A DNA stretch of 64,000 nt from Afipia sp. (GTDB lineage Bacteria > Pseudomonadota > Alphaproteobacteria > Rhizobiales > Xanthobacteraceae), in assembly GCA_024508675.1 (NCBI GenBank), contig JANINQ010000001.1, positions 499,162 through 563,161 on the forward strand. The letters are read 5' to 3'. Shown here in pieces: positions 9,442-17,391 of this stretch. The number at the start of each line of letters is the position of its first letter. Position 1 is the stretch's first letter. The notes beneath the pieces are model-generated. The model made no database searches, was not told the origin of the DNA, and was given only the letters and a program-made list of their open reading frames with translations. The position numbers and the translations under genes were made by a program.

Positions 9442-11085
9442 CTAGACAGGCCCCTTCGGCATGTCGGAGAAACGCGTCAGCCATGCCACCGGGCCGATGC
9501 TGGCGCCGACAATGAGGAGCGCGGCCAGCGATCCATCCTCGAAGCTGCCGCGGCTGGCATATTGATAGATCGAGGTTGCCAGCGTTTCGACATTAAGCGG
9601 CCGCAGCAGGAGGGTCGCGGGCAGTTCCTTCAGGCAGTCGACGAAGACGACAATGGCCGCGCCGACCAACGCCGGGCGCAGCAGCGGCAGATGGATTCGC
9701 CGCATGGCGGTGATCTGCCCTGCGCCTGCGCTGCGCGCGCTGTCGTCGTAATCGAAGGGGATGCGCTCGAAGCCTGCGCGTAGGAAACCGGTCGGTACGG
9801 CAAGGAAGCGGATGACATAGGCGGTGACCACGGCAGCGCCGGAGCCCATCAGAACAAGGCCGGGCAGCGTCAATCCGAACCACGCTGCGAGTGTGTTCAG
9901 CGCATTGTCGATGGTAAGCACCGGCGTGAGCAGGCCGAGCGCCAGCACGAGGCCCGGCAATGCATAACCTGTCTGTGCGATGTTGGAGGCGAACGTACGC
10001 CATGCACCCGGACGCCAGCGCGTGGCAAGGATCGTCGCCAGTCCGAGGGCGAGCGCCGTCAATGTCGCCAGCGCGGCGAAGATCACCGAGTTGAATGCAT
10101 CGCGCCAGATCGCAACATCCATCGTGATGGACGCACGATGGATGCTCTGCTGCAGCAGGAACAGCAGCGGCACAACGAAGCCCAGCAGCACGGGCACAGC
10201 ACACGCGGAAAAGGCCAGCCAGCCCTTGATTCCGGTGAAGGGCACGCGCGGCGTCAGCCGCGGGCTCTCGGAGGAGAATTCGGTGACGGCATTGCGGCGG
10301 CCATAGCGCTCCAGCGCGATCAGTCCGCCGACGATCGCCAGCACAAGGCAGGAGAGCTGCGCCGCGCCCGCAAGGCTGCCGCGATTGAGCCAGGTGGTGA
10401 AGATCGACACGGTGAGCGTGCGCACGCCGAGATATTCGCTGGCGCCGATGTCGTTCAGCGTTTCCAGCGCCACCAGCGCGAGGCCGACCGCGAGCGCTGG
10501 CCGCGCCATCGGCAGGGAGATGCGGCGGAAGATGTTCCAGCGGCTCGCGCCGAGGGTGCGCGCGGCTTCCGCGAAGTCCGCGCTCTGCAACTGAAATGTC
10601 GCGCGCGCGGACAGGTAGACATAAGGATAGAGCACAATGCCGATGATGAGGATCGCGCCGGGCAGCGAGCGCAGGTTCGGCAGCAATGCGAGCGCGTCGC
10701 GCGGCGCGAGCCACAGCGTCAGCGTGCGATGGATCAGGCCGAGCGGCTCGAACAGGTCGACATAGACATAGGCTGCGATGTAGGTCGGGATCGCCAGCGG
10801 CAACGGCAGCAGCCAGAGCAGCAGTCCGCGTCCCGGAAAATCATGGGCCGAGACCAGCCACGCGGTGCCTGCACCTGCGAGCAACGCGACCGCGCCGACA
10901 CCGAGCAGCAGCGTGGCCGTGTCGCGCAGGGCCAGCGGCAACACATAGTCGATCAGATGCGACCAGAGGTCAGGCGCAGGCTGCGCGGCGATCACCACAA
11001 TCGCCAGCACCGGCAGCGCCACAAGCGCCGCCGTGAAAACGGCGAGCGCGGAGACGATGGGTTCGGCGAGACGCGCGCTTGTCAC
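9442..11085 (-). CDS. Iron(III) ABC transporter permease (FbpB/FutB-like, duplicated)
   Basis: Inner-membrane permease of 547 residues with about twelve hydrophobic segments arranged as two homologous halves, as in FbpB/SfuB ferric-iron permeases. Each half carries an EAA-type ATPase-docking loop: FAEAARTLGASRWNIFRRI in the first half and DYDDSARSAGAGQ followed by HLPLLRPA in the second. The start is a GTG at 11085. It lies 28 bases downstream of the binding-protein gene on the same strand, so the two are probably one operon. The ATPase subunit is not in this operon or the flanking genes. ThiP-like permeases share the duplicated form, but the neighbouring ferric-binding-type protein favours iron. 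Confidence 0.82.
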   Translation of the reverse strand: MTSARLAEPIVSALAVFTAALVALPVLAIVVIAAQPAPDLWSHLIDYVLPLALRDTATLLLGVGAVALLAGAGTAWLVSAHDFPGRGLLLWLLPLPLAIPTYIAAYVYVDLFEPLGLIHRTLTLWLAPRDALALLPNLRSLPGAILIIGIVLYPYVYLSARATFQLQSADFAEAARTLGASRWNIFRRISLPMARPALAVGLALVALETLNDIGASEYLGVRTLTVSIFTTWLNRGSLAGAAQLSCLVLAIVGGLIALERYGRRNAVTEFSSESPRLTPRVPFTGIKGWLAFSACAVPVLLGFVVPLLFLLQQSIHRASITMDVAIWRDAFNSVIFAALATLTALALGLATILATRWRPGAWRTFASNIAQTGYALPGLVLALGLLTPVLTIDNALNTLAAWFGLTLPGLVLMGSGAAVVTAYVIRFLAVPTGFLRAGFERIPFDYDDSARSAGAGQITAMRRIHLPLLRPALVGAAIVVFVDCLKELPATLLLRPLNVETLATSIYQYASRGSFEDGSLAALLIVGASIGPVAWLTRFSDMPKGPV

Positions 11086-11113
11086 GTTCGAGATAACTGG
11101 TGGCGTTCAGACC

Positions 11114-12136
11114 TCAATTGTCGAACCCGACCTTGTCCACCAGCGTGGAGGCCGCCTTGCGGCTGGCCGCGATTTTCGCGATCGGCAGCGTATCGGGCTT
11201 GAGCGTGCCGTAGCCCGCGATGGTCGAATTGACGGCGACACCGGCGCGCACCGGATACTCATAGTTGGCGTCGGCGTAGATCTGCTGCGCTTTTTCGCCG
11301 GCGAGCCATTCGATCAGCTTGATCGCATTGGCCCGGTTCGGTGCATTCTTCGCCAGTAGTACGCCCGACAGGTTCACATGGGTGCCGCCGCCTGCGAAGG
11401 TCGGCAGGATTACCTTGGTGGCTTCCGCCCACGGCTTCTTGTCGGCGTCGTGATTCATCATCAGCGCCCAGTAATAAGTGTTGCCGATGCCGATGTCGCA
11501 CTTGCCCGCAGCGACGTCGCGCGCGGTCTCGCGGTCGCCGCCTGACGGCTTCTGCGCCAGATTGGCCTTCACGCCGCGCAGCCATTCCTCGGCTTTGGCT
11601 TCGCCATGATGCGCGACATAGGCTGCGAACAGCGCATTGTTGTAGATGTGCTGGCCGGAGCGGATGCAGATCTTGCCCTTCCACTTCGGATCGGCGAGTT
11701 CTTCATAGGTGATGGCGTCCTGCTTGACGCGGTCCTTCGATGCATAGATCACGCGCGCGCGCATCGAGATGCCGGCCCAGTGGCCATCCGGATCGCGGTA
11801 CTGCGACGGCACGATCTTGTCGAGCGCGTCGGACTTGATCGGCTGGGTGATGTCCGCTTTGACGGCTTCATCGATGCGCCCGATGTCGACGGTCAGCAGC
11901 ACGTCGGCGGGGCTGTTGGCGCCTTCCGCCTTGATACGCTGTTCGAGCCCGGAGCTGGCCGAGACGACATTGACCTTGATGCCGGTGTCCTTTGTGAAAG
12001 CGTCGAACAGCGGCTGCACCAGCTTGGTCTCGCGGTAGGTGTAGACATTGACGTCGCCGGATTGCGCGGGGGCCGCGCAGCTCATGCCCAGCACGGATGC
12101 GACGGCAGTTGCGGCGAGAATGCGGGTGCGTGACAT
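11114..12136 (-). CDS. Fe(3+) ABC transporter substrate-binding protein (FbpA/FutA-like)
   Basis: Periplasmic ferric-iron binding protein of 340 residues. A signal peptide covers about residues 1-27, ending APAQ. The mature protein opens VNVYTYRETKLVQPLFDAF, as in the FutA/FbpA class, and carries the segments IRSGQHIYN and GIGNTYYWALM, which include the paired tyrosines that ligate iron in this family. GGAG about 8 bases upstream supports the ATG at 12136. The permease gene follows after 28 bases. No ATPase lies in the cluster, so it must be supplied elsewhere. No Fur-type box was convincingly seen upstream, so iron control is inferred only from function. Confidence 0.85.
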   Translation of the reverse strand: MSRTRILAATAVASVLGMSCAAPAQSGDVNVYTYRETKLVQPLFDAFTKDTGIKVNVVSASSGLEQRIKAEGANSPADVLLTVDIGRIDEAVKADITQPIKSDALDKIVPSQYRDPDGHWAGISMRARVIYASKDRVKQDAITYEELADPKWKGKICIRSGQHIYNNALFAAYVAHHGEAKAEEWLRGVKANLAQKPSGGDRETARDVAAGKCDIGIGNTYYWALMMNHDADKKPWAEATKVILPTFAGGGTHVNLSGVLLAKNAPNRANAIKLIEWLAGEKAQQIYADANYEYPVRAGVAVNSTIAGYGTLKPDTLPIAKIAASRKAASTLVDKVGFDN

Positions 12137-12263
12137 GGGAAACTCCGGCGCTTGATGAAGAGCGCTGACAGGCAGCGCGTTGCTGCTTCTGTAGCGCAGC
12201 GGACGTTGATATTCGCGTGGCGCTATGTCGCGAAGATGGGGATTTAGAGCGATTCCAGATTGA

Positions 12264-15200
12264 TCAGGCGATCGCGCTGGCGTGGGAGAACACAACCTCG
12301 ATCAGCGTGCCGGAATGCGGCGCGGTCTTGATGTGGAATTGCGCCCGGTTGGCTTCCACCAGCGCCTTGGTCAGCGACAGGTTGACGACCGATCCATCGG
12401 CGGTCTGGTCCGACACGTCGGATGTGCGGAATGGCGCCATTGCGGCTGCGATCTCGTTGTCGTTGAGGCCATGCCCGGTGTCGCGGACTCGCAGCACGAT
12501 GTCGCCGAAATCCGTGGTCGCGGTGGAGACGATGACCTGTCCACCGGCATTGGCGAGATGGATCGAATTGCCGATCAGGTTCATCGCGATCTGGCGCAGC
12601 GCGCGGGCGTCGGCCTTTACGGTCGGCAACGCATGCGCCAGCGAGGTGCGGATGATGATGCGTTCGCGATTGGCCTGCGGCTGCATCACGGCGACGCACT
12701 GCTCGACCATGCTGTTGAGGTCCTGGCTTGCGAACGACAGCTCCATTTTGCCGGATTCGATCCGCGACAGATCGAGCAGGTCGTCGATGATCGCGATCAC
12801 CCGCTGGCCGGAGGCGCGGATGTCCTTCATGTATTCGACATAACGCTCGTTGCCGAGCGCGCCGAAGCGTTCCTCGATCATCACATCCGCGAAGCCGATG
12901 ATGGCATTGAGCGGCATGCGGACCTCGTGGCTGATCCGCCCGAGAATATCCGCCTTGGCGCTGGTCGCGCGCTCCGCCTGGCGCTTGGCCTGAACAAGGT
13001 CGCCTTCGCCCTTCTTCGTTTGCGACAGGTCGCGGAAGATCGCGAAGAAACGCGGGCAGCCGGGCCGTGTGCGCCCGATGGTCATCGACAGCGGAATGGC
13101 GTGGCCGTCGCGGGCGCGTCCGATCAGTTCGCGGTCGTGACGGACGAGGCCCGTCACGGCCGCCGCCCGGACCTCGCTGATATAATCCTGCACATCGCGC
13201 TGGCTTTCCGGCGCGAACAGGTCGGCGACAGTGAGCGCAGCCATGTCGTTGTCGTCGCGGCCGAACAGGGTTTCGGCACTGCGGTTGCAGGAGAGCAGGC
13301 GGCCGCTTTCGTCGAACACCACAACGCTCTCGGCGGTGTTGTCGAGAATGGTGGCGAGTTCTTCCGCCTGTGTATCCTCCTCGTGCGTCACGATCACCGG
13401 CGGGATGGCCGCGGGTGCGACTGCTTCGATCCGCGGCTCGGCGCGGGGTCCGGAAAAGATCAGCGCATGGGCCGGTTCGCCGTCCCAGGTGATCGCGAAC
13501 AGGTTCGCGTCCACGGGTTCGCCTCTATTCGGGCCGCTCTTGCTGGTGGCCGCGATCACCACCGGCGTGCCGGTTTCCGATGAACTGCTGGCGGAGCCCG
13601 CACCGGCTTCGACGGTGAGCGCATCGAGCCCGCCGGCTTCGGTCAGGGCATGAAGGTCGTCATACCCGGTGGAGGCGAAGAACGCCTTGTTGGCATAAAG
13701 CAGGCGATCGAGACGATAGACCAGCACACCGACCGGCAGGCGGTCGAACAACTGCAGGTCCTGTCCGGCATTTGCGCGCGGCAGAACGGGCTCCGGCTGC
13801 AGGAAGGCAGGCGGATGTTCGAGCGCGGGCGGCTCGGACACCGGCTCCCGCTGCGGCTCGTCCTCATCGGACGCAAACAACTCGGCCACCGAGGCGTCGG
13901 TCAGGGTTTCGCCTCCGCCGTTCTCCAGCTGTGCGGACAATCGCCGCGCCAGTTCGTCGAAGGCGTTGCTCTCGACGGCGGTGAGCGTCGGCGTTTTCGA
14001 TTCGGTCACGGGAAACGGCACGACGTTCTGCGGAATGTCCACGGGCGGTCTCGTTTCGGTTCGCGGTGAAGTCTCGGGCGGGAGATTGTCCTGCGTGCTG
14101 GCGTCGGCGTGCGCGCTTTCCGCAAGTCCCGGCTCATCTGTTTCGGGCGCGGGCGGAGCGTGCTCCTGCAGCCGCTCCTCACTCACTGCATGCTGACCGG
14201 TCAGGTCTTGCGTGCTTGTTTCCCCGGATGCGGACTCCGGCTTGAACGAATACAGCACATCGTCTCGGCGCTGCGCGGCAAGCCGCGCCATGCCGTCGAT
14301 GTCACGGCAGACGCCGAATCCGCGATAGCCGAGAAATTGTCCGGTGTGGTCGTAGAGCGGCAGGCCCGACAGTTCGACCGGCAGCCGCGCGCCGGTGCCA
14401 TCGGCTGGCCAGTTCACGACGATGTTGCTCCAGCTCTCGCGTGTAGCGACCGCGTCCGCCACCCGGTGGCCGGGATCGAGGCCGAGCTCGCCTGCGATGT
14501 CCTGCCAGGGCCGTCCGAATGCGGAAGCGGTGCGCGTGCCGATCAAGCGGCTGAATTCATCGTGGCCCAGCGAGAAGCGGTGGTGTTCGTCCATGTGCCA
14601 GGTAAAGCGCAGCGGTTGATGCGGCGCTGTCACCGGTTCATCGTGCATCTCGATCGATGCTGCGGCGGTATCGCTCGCGGCACTCTCTTGGCCGGGAGAC
14701 TTGCGCGCGTCGTCGAAAAAGATTCGTGTGACGGGAGCTTCCGGCTCCTCATGATGCGCGGGCTCACCATGGGCCGGAGATTCGGTGGAGGCATCCGTCG
14801 CCTCAGGTTGCAGCGATGATGCCGGTGTATCTGCGATGTGCTGCACGGGCGTTTTCGCGTCAGCCTGATCGTCGAACACCGATCCGAACACATCGCTGGG
14901 CAAGAGCCTGGCAGGTGCTTCAGGCGGTACCGGTGTGTCAGACGAAGCATGCGCTTGCGGTGTCGTGTTCGCAGGCTCGGCCGGGCTTTCGTGCTGCACC
15001 GGAGACGGCGGTGCGGCCGGTGTAGCGACGGGTGCTTCGGCTGGCGCGGTTGCAGCAACAGGCTCAACCGGCTCGACGATCACAGCAGCAGGCTTTGGCG
15101 CGGGCCGCGGCGTGATCACGGTGTCGATCAGCGCCACCAGCGCAGTTGTTTCGCCGGTGCCGACACGATGCAGCGTGACGCGGCCGAGATCCATTTTCAG

Positions 15201-15767
15201 CGCGGCCTGTCCGTCGCGCAGCGCAATCTTGCGCGCGTCGTCGAAGCCCGGTCCGTTGAGATTGCTGAACAGGCCGGGGACGTTCTTCGCGGCATCGTTC
15301 GCGCCGGCCAGCGCGCCTTCCGGTGTGAACGTCATCGCAGGCATCTGCACGCTGTCGACAAGATGCGCGAGACGTTCGGTGAGCGGCAACGGGCGTCCGA
15401 CCTGATCAGCCGCCGCGATGAGAATTCCGGCACTGCCGTCAGCGAAGGTGAGGCGCGCGCATGTGCAGGTCAAAAGGCGCCCGAGCGGCGCGCCGAACCC
15501 GCGCAGCCGTTCGAGCCGCGGCGCGCCGGTTGGCGACAGCCGTGCCGCGAGCTGCGCAGCCTGACGGCGATGCGGGTCCGCGGGTCCAATGGTTTTTTCG
15601 GAGAGCGAGGCCGCGTTGCGTTCGCCGAACAACCGCGCGCCGAGAGTGTTGGCCCAGAGAATGTGCGCGCCGTTGAGCGACCAGACCCATGCGGGCGATG
15701 CGCTCGTCGCAAGAGCCGCAAGGCGCGGATCGCGGATGCCGTGGAGCTGGAAGTCGGCTTCGCTCAT
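12264..15767 (-). CDS. Large PAS-domain sensor histidine kinase
   Basis: A 1,167-residue kinase with no obvious membrane helix. It starts with a PAS-like segment (SPAWVWSLNGAHILWANT). A long Pro/Ala/Glu/Thr-rich region follows (about 230-390), then three more PAS-like units (around LRFTWHMDEHHRF, LFDRLPVGVLVYRLDRL and ILDNTAESVVVFDE). The C-terminal kinase core has the HisKA box ISHEVRMPLNAIIGF, phospho-acceptor His near residue 946, the N-box NLIGNSIHLA and the G-box DTGHGLN. The domain plan resembles the cytoplasmic PdhS/DivL/PleC group that controls cell cycle and polarity in alphaproteobacteria, but that link is inference. A GTG at 15788 is an alternative start. No response regulator is adjacent. 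Confidence 0.83.
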   Translation of the reverse strand: MSEADFQLHGIRDPRLAALATSASPAWVWSLNGAHILWANTLGARLFGERNAASLSEKTIGPADPHRRQAAQLAARLSPTGAPRLERLRGFGAPLGRLLTCTCARLTFADGSAGILIAAADQVGRPLPLTERLAHLVDSVQMPAMTFTPEGALAGANDAAKNVPGLFSNLNGPGFDDARKIALRDGQAALKMDLGRVTLHRVGTGETTALVALIDTVITPRPAPKPAAVIVEPVEPVAATAPAEAPVATPAAPPSPVQHESPAEPANTTPQAHASSDTPVPPEAPARLLPSDVFGSVFDDQADAKTPVQHIADTPASSLQPEATDASTESPAHGEPAHHEEPEAPVTRIFFDDARKSPGQESAASDTAAASIEMHDEPVTAPHQPLRFTWHMDEHHRFSLGHDEFSRLIGTRTASAFGRPWQDIAGELGLDPGHRVADAVATRESWSNIVVNWPADGTGARLPVELSGLPLYDHTGQFLGYRGFGVCRDIDGMARLAAQRRDDVLYSFKPESASGETSTQDLTGQHAVSEERLQEHAPPAPETDEPGLAESAHADASTQDNLPPETSPRTETRPPVDIPQNVVPFPVTESKTPTLTAVESNAFDELARRLSAQLENGGGETLTDASVAELFASDEDEPQREPVSEPPALEHPPAFLQPEPVLPRANAGQDLQLFDRLPVGVLVYRLDRLLYANKAFFASTGYDDLHALTEAGGLDALTVEAGAGSASSSSETGTPVVIAATSKSGPNRGEPVDANLFAITWDGEPAHALIFSGPRAEPRIEAVAPAAIPPVIVTHEEDTQAEELATILDNTAESVVVFDESGRLLSCNRSAETLFGRDDNDMAALTVADLFAPESQRDVQDYISEVRAAAVTGLVRHDRELIGRARDGHAIPLSMTIGRTRPGCPRFFAIFRDLSQTKKGEGDLVQAKRQAERATSAKADILGRISHEVRMPLNAIIGFADVMIEERFGALGNERYVEYMKDIRASGQRVIAIIDDLLDLSRIESGKMELSFASQDLNSMVEQCVAVMQPQANRERIIIRTSLAHALPTVKADARALRQIAMNLIGNSIHLANAGGQVIVSTATTDFGDIVLRVRDTGHGLNDNEIAAAMAPFRTSDVSDQTADGSVVNLSLTKALVEANRAQFHIKTAPHSGTLIEVVFSHASAIA

Positions 15768-16090
15768 GGTCGACAACGGGCCTGTCACTCGCTTTTCAGG
15801 GCGCCACGTCGCGGCGCGGGTTGGATTGCCAATCTTAACAAATGATTAGTATGGCGCGCTTGGCACAAGGTCCACCAGCGCGGTGTCAGCCTAGCGGCCG
15901 AAACCGGCAATAACCTTAATTCCGCGGGTCATCGAACCCTGACGCGGCTCGGACGTTGGGTGTTGCAAAAGATATTCAAACGGTCACGATGGACGTGCAG
16001 GAGCTGTCGTTGCGCTGCGTCATAAGTGGTGTCGCCCGGCGGTGAATTGCGGACACGGATCGGAAAGATCCGGCAACAGGAGGGTGCGAC
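15768..16090. other. Intergenic region without a recognised gene
   Basis: This 323-base region separates the divergent sensor kinase and phasin genes, so it should hold both promoters. It is locally AT-richer around 15830-15860, and the only strong local signal is the AGGAGG ribosome site just before the phasin. I found no open frame with family resemblance and no RNA gene. Confidence 0.5.
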
Positions 16091-16465
16091 ATGGCAGGCA
16101 ATCAGTTCGAGATTCCGAAGGAGATGCGGTCGATGGCGGAGGCGAGTCTGGATCAGGCGCGCAAGGCGTTCGAGTCCTTCATCGGCAGCGCGCAGCAGAC
16201 CGCTGCGGCCTTCGGCGGCGCGTCGTTCGGTGCGCCTGGAGAGGCCGCCAAGGAAATCAGCGCCAAGGCCATCGCCTTCGCCGAGAAGAACGTGCAGTCC
16301 TCGCTGGCCTACGCACAGCAGTTGATTCACGCCAAGGACCTGACCGAGGTGATGCGCCTGCACACCGAATACGTTCAGGGCCAGATGCGTGCGCTGGCGG
16401 AGCAGGCCAGCGAGATGGGGCAGGCGGTCACCCGCGCCGCCATGGACGCCACCAAGCCGAAATAG
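16091..16465 (+). CDS. Phasin family protein (first of a pair)
   Basis: Small amphipathic-helical protein of 124 residues with the phasin pattern: long helices rich in Ala, Gln and Glu, including QARKAFESFIGSAQQTAAA, KEISAKAIAFAEKNVQSS and LIHAKDLTEVMRLHTEYVQ. Phasins coat polyhydroxyalkanoate granules in the cytoplasm, and some members also affect membranes or stress response. A strong AGGAGG site lies about 10 bases upstream of the ATG. A second phasin gene follows 209 bases later, after a perfect hairpin. No PHA synthase gene is in the window, so the link to granules rests on the family. Confidence 0.85.
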   Translation: MAGNQFEIPKEMRSMAEASLDQARKAFESFIGSAQQTAAAFGGASFGAPGEAAKEISAKAIAFAEKNVQSSLAYAQQLIHAKDLTEVMRLHTEYVQGQMRALAEQASEMGQAVTRAAMDATKPK

Positions 16466-16500
16466 GCCCGTTTCAGACTGCTCGGCGCAGTCAGCAATGC

Positions 16501-16525
16501 CTGATCCGGCGAGCTGCCGGATCAG
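16501..16525 (+). terminator. Perfect hairpin after first phasin
   Basis: CTGATCCGGC and its exact complement GCCGGATCAG enclose a 5-base loop 35 bases after the phasin stop. No U-tract follows, so it may slow RNA decay or weakly terminate rather than act as a full intrinsic terminator. Confidence 0.45.
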
Positions 16526-16674
16526 CTATGCGCCGGGGCGGGCGGTATTTTGTTGCGTCGCACAAATTCTTGCCTATAGTGCCAAACCGAAACTGACTTT
16601 GCGCGTTGCCCTGAGGCCGCGGCCTGGCTGGCGCCGTTCCGGCCGTTCCCATTTCCAAAAGACAAGGACTGCCC

Positions 16675-17100
16675 ATGAGCGCGAACGATCCCTTTGCCGT
16701 TGTCCCTTTCAAGCTGCCGGAACAGTTTCGCGTTTTTGCGGAGATGGGCGTTTTTCAGGCGCAGGACAGCTATCAGAAGCTCAAGGATGCGGCTGTTTCC
16801 AACAACGGGGCGCTGGGGGCCATCTACGCGTCGGCTACCAAGGGTGCCAGTGACCTCACTACGACGGTCATCGGCATGGCCCAGACCAACACCGAGGCGG
16901 CCTTCGCCTTCACCCAGAGCCTGATGGGTGTGAAATCGCTGCCGGAAGCTTTCGAGCTAATGAATGCCCATGCCCGCAGGCAGTTCGAGGTTTTCAGCAC
17001 CCAGACGCAGGATCTGGCCACGCTGACCCACAAGGTTGCCGTCGAGGCGGTCGAGCCGATTGCCACCGGTGCGGCCAAGGCGTTCAAGCCCGGTCTGTGA
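16675..17100 (+). CDS. Phasin family protein (second of a pair)
   Basis: A 141-residue phasin-like protein. It starts MSANDPFAVVPFKLPEQF and then shows amphipathic helices with FTQSLMGVKSLPEAFELM and ARRQFEVFSTQTQDLATL, the phasin_2-type signature in which a K-[SD]-[LF]-PE-[AV] turn joins two helices. An AAGGA site sits about 8 bases before the ATG. It shares the strand with the first phasin but has its own 209-base upstream region, so separate promoters are possible. An imperfect hairpin at 17124-17142 follows the stop. The duplicate arrangement suggests paralogues with different expression. Confidence 0.85.
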   Translation: MSANDPFAVVPFKLPEQFRVFAEMGVFQAQDSYQKLKDAAVSNNGALGAIYASATKGASDLTTTVIGMAQTNTEAAFAFTQSLMGVKSLPEAFELMNAHARRQFEVFSTQTQDLATLTHKVAVEAVEPIATGAAKAFKPGL

Positions 17101-17123
17101 GCGCCGGAGCGGCCCCGACAGCG

Positions 17124-17142
17124 CATCCGGTTGAACCGGATG
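17124..17142 (+). terminator. Possible terminator hairpin after second phasin
   Basis: CATCCGGTT and AACCGGATG are exact inverted repeats 24 bases after the phasin stop. The spacer is a single base, so the real loop would open the inner pairs. There is no U-tract. This is weak support for a terminator. Confidence 0.35.
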
Positions 17143-17288
17143 TGCATCCGGGGTCACTCAAATCAGGGTTGTTCGCGACACGCATTCGGCAGTCAAAGCG
17201 TCTTGCCAAAGCGCGGCGTTGCACCTAGTTTCCCGCGAAATCGCCGCCCGGTGCGGGGCCGCCCTGAGGCGGCCGTTCGATCAAAAAT

Positions 17289-17365
17289 GCAGTTGTAGCT
17301 CAGCTGGTTAGAGCGCCGGATTGTGGATCCGGAGGTCGGTGGTTCGATCCCACCCAACTGTACCA
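17289..17365 (+). tRNA. tRNA-His (anticodon GTG)
   Basis: A full cloverleaf can be drawn. The acceptor strands GCAGTTG and CAACTGT pair over seven positions with a G1-U72 wobble. The D-arm starts GCTC, the anticodon loop is TTGTGGA with anticodon GTG, the variable loop has 5 bases, the T-arm is GGTGG/CCACC with a TTCGATC loop, the discriminator is A73, and CCA is encoded. There is no G at position -1 opposite a C73, the element that marks tRNA-His in most bacteria. Loss of this element is known in alphaproteobacteria, so this tRNA is a lineage marker as well as a housekeeping gene. Confidence 0.93.
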
Positions 17366-17391
17366 CTCATCCCCATCCCCAATCCGGGCCG

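Noticed and set aside
14838-15845. 335-codon plus-strand frame opposite the large kinase
   Set aside because: Arg/Cys-rich composition typical of shadow frames, no ribosome site, and it runs through the start region of the real gene.
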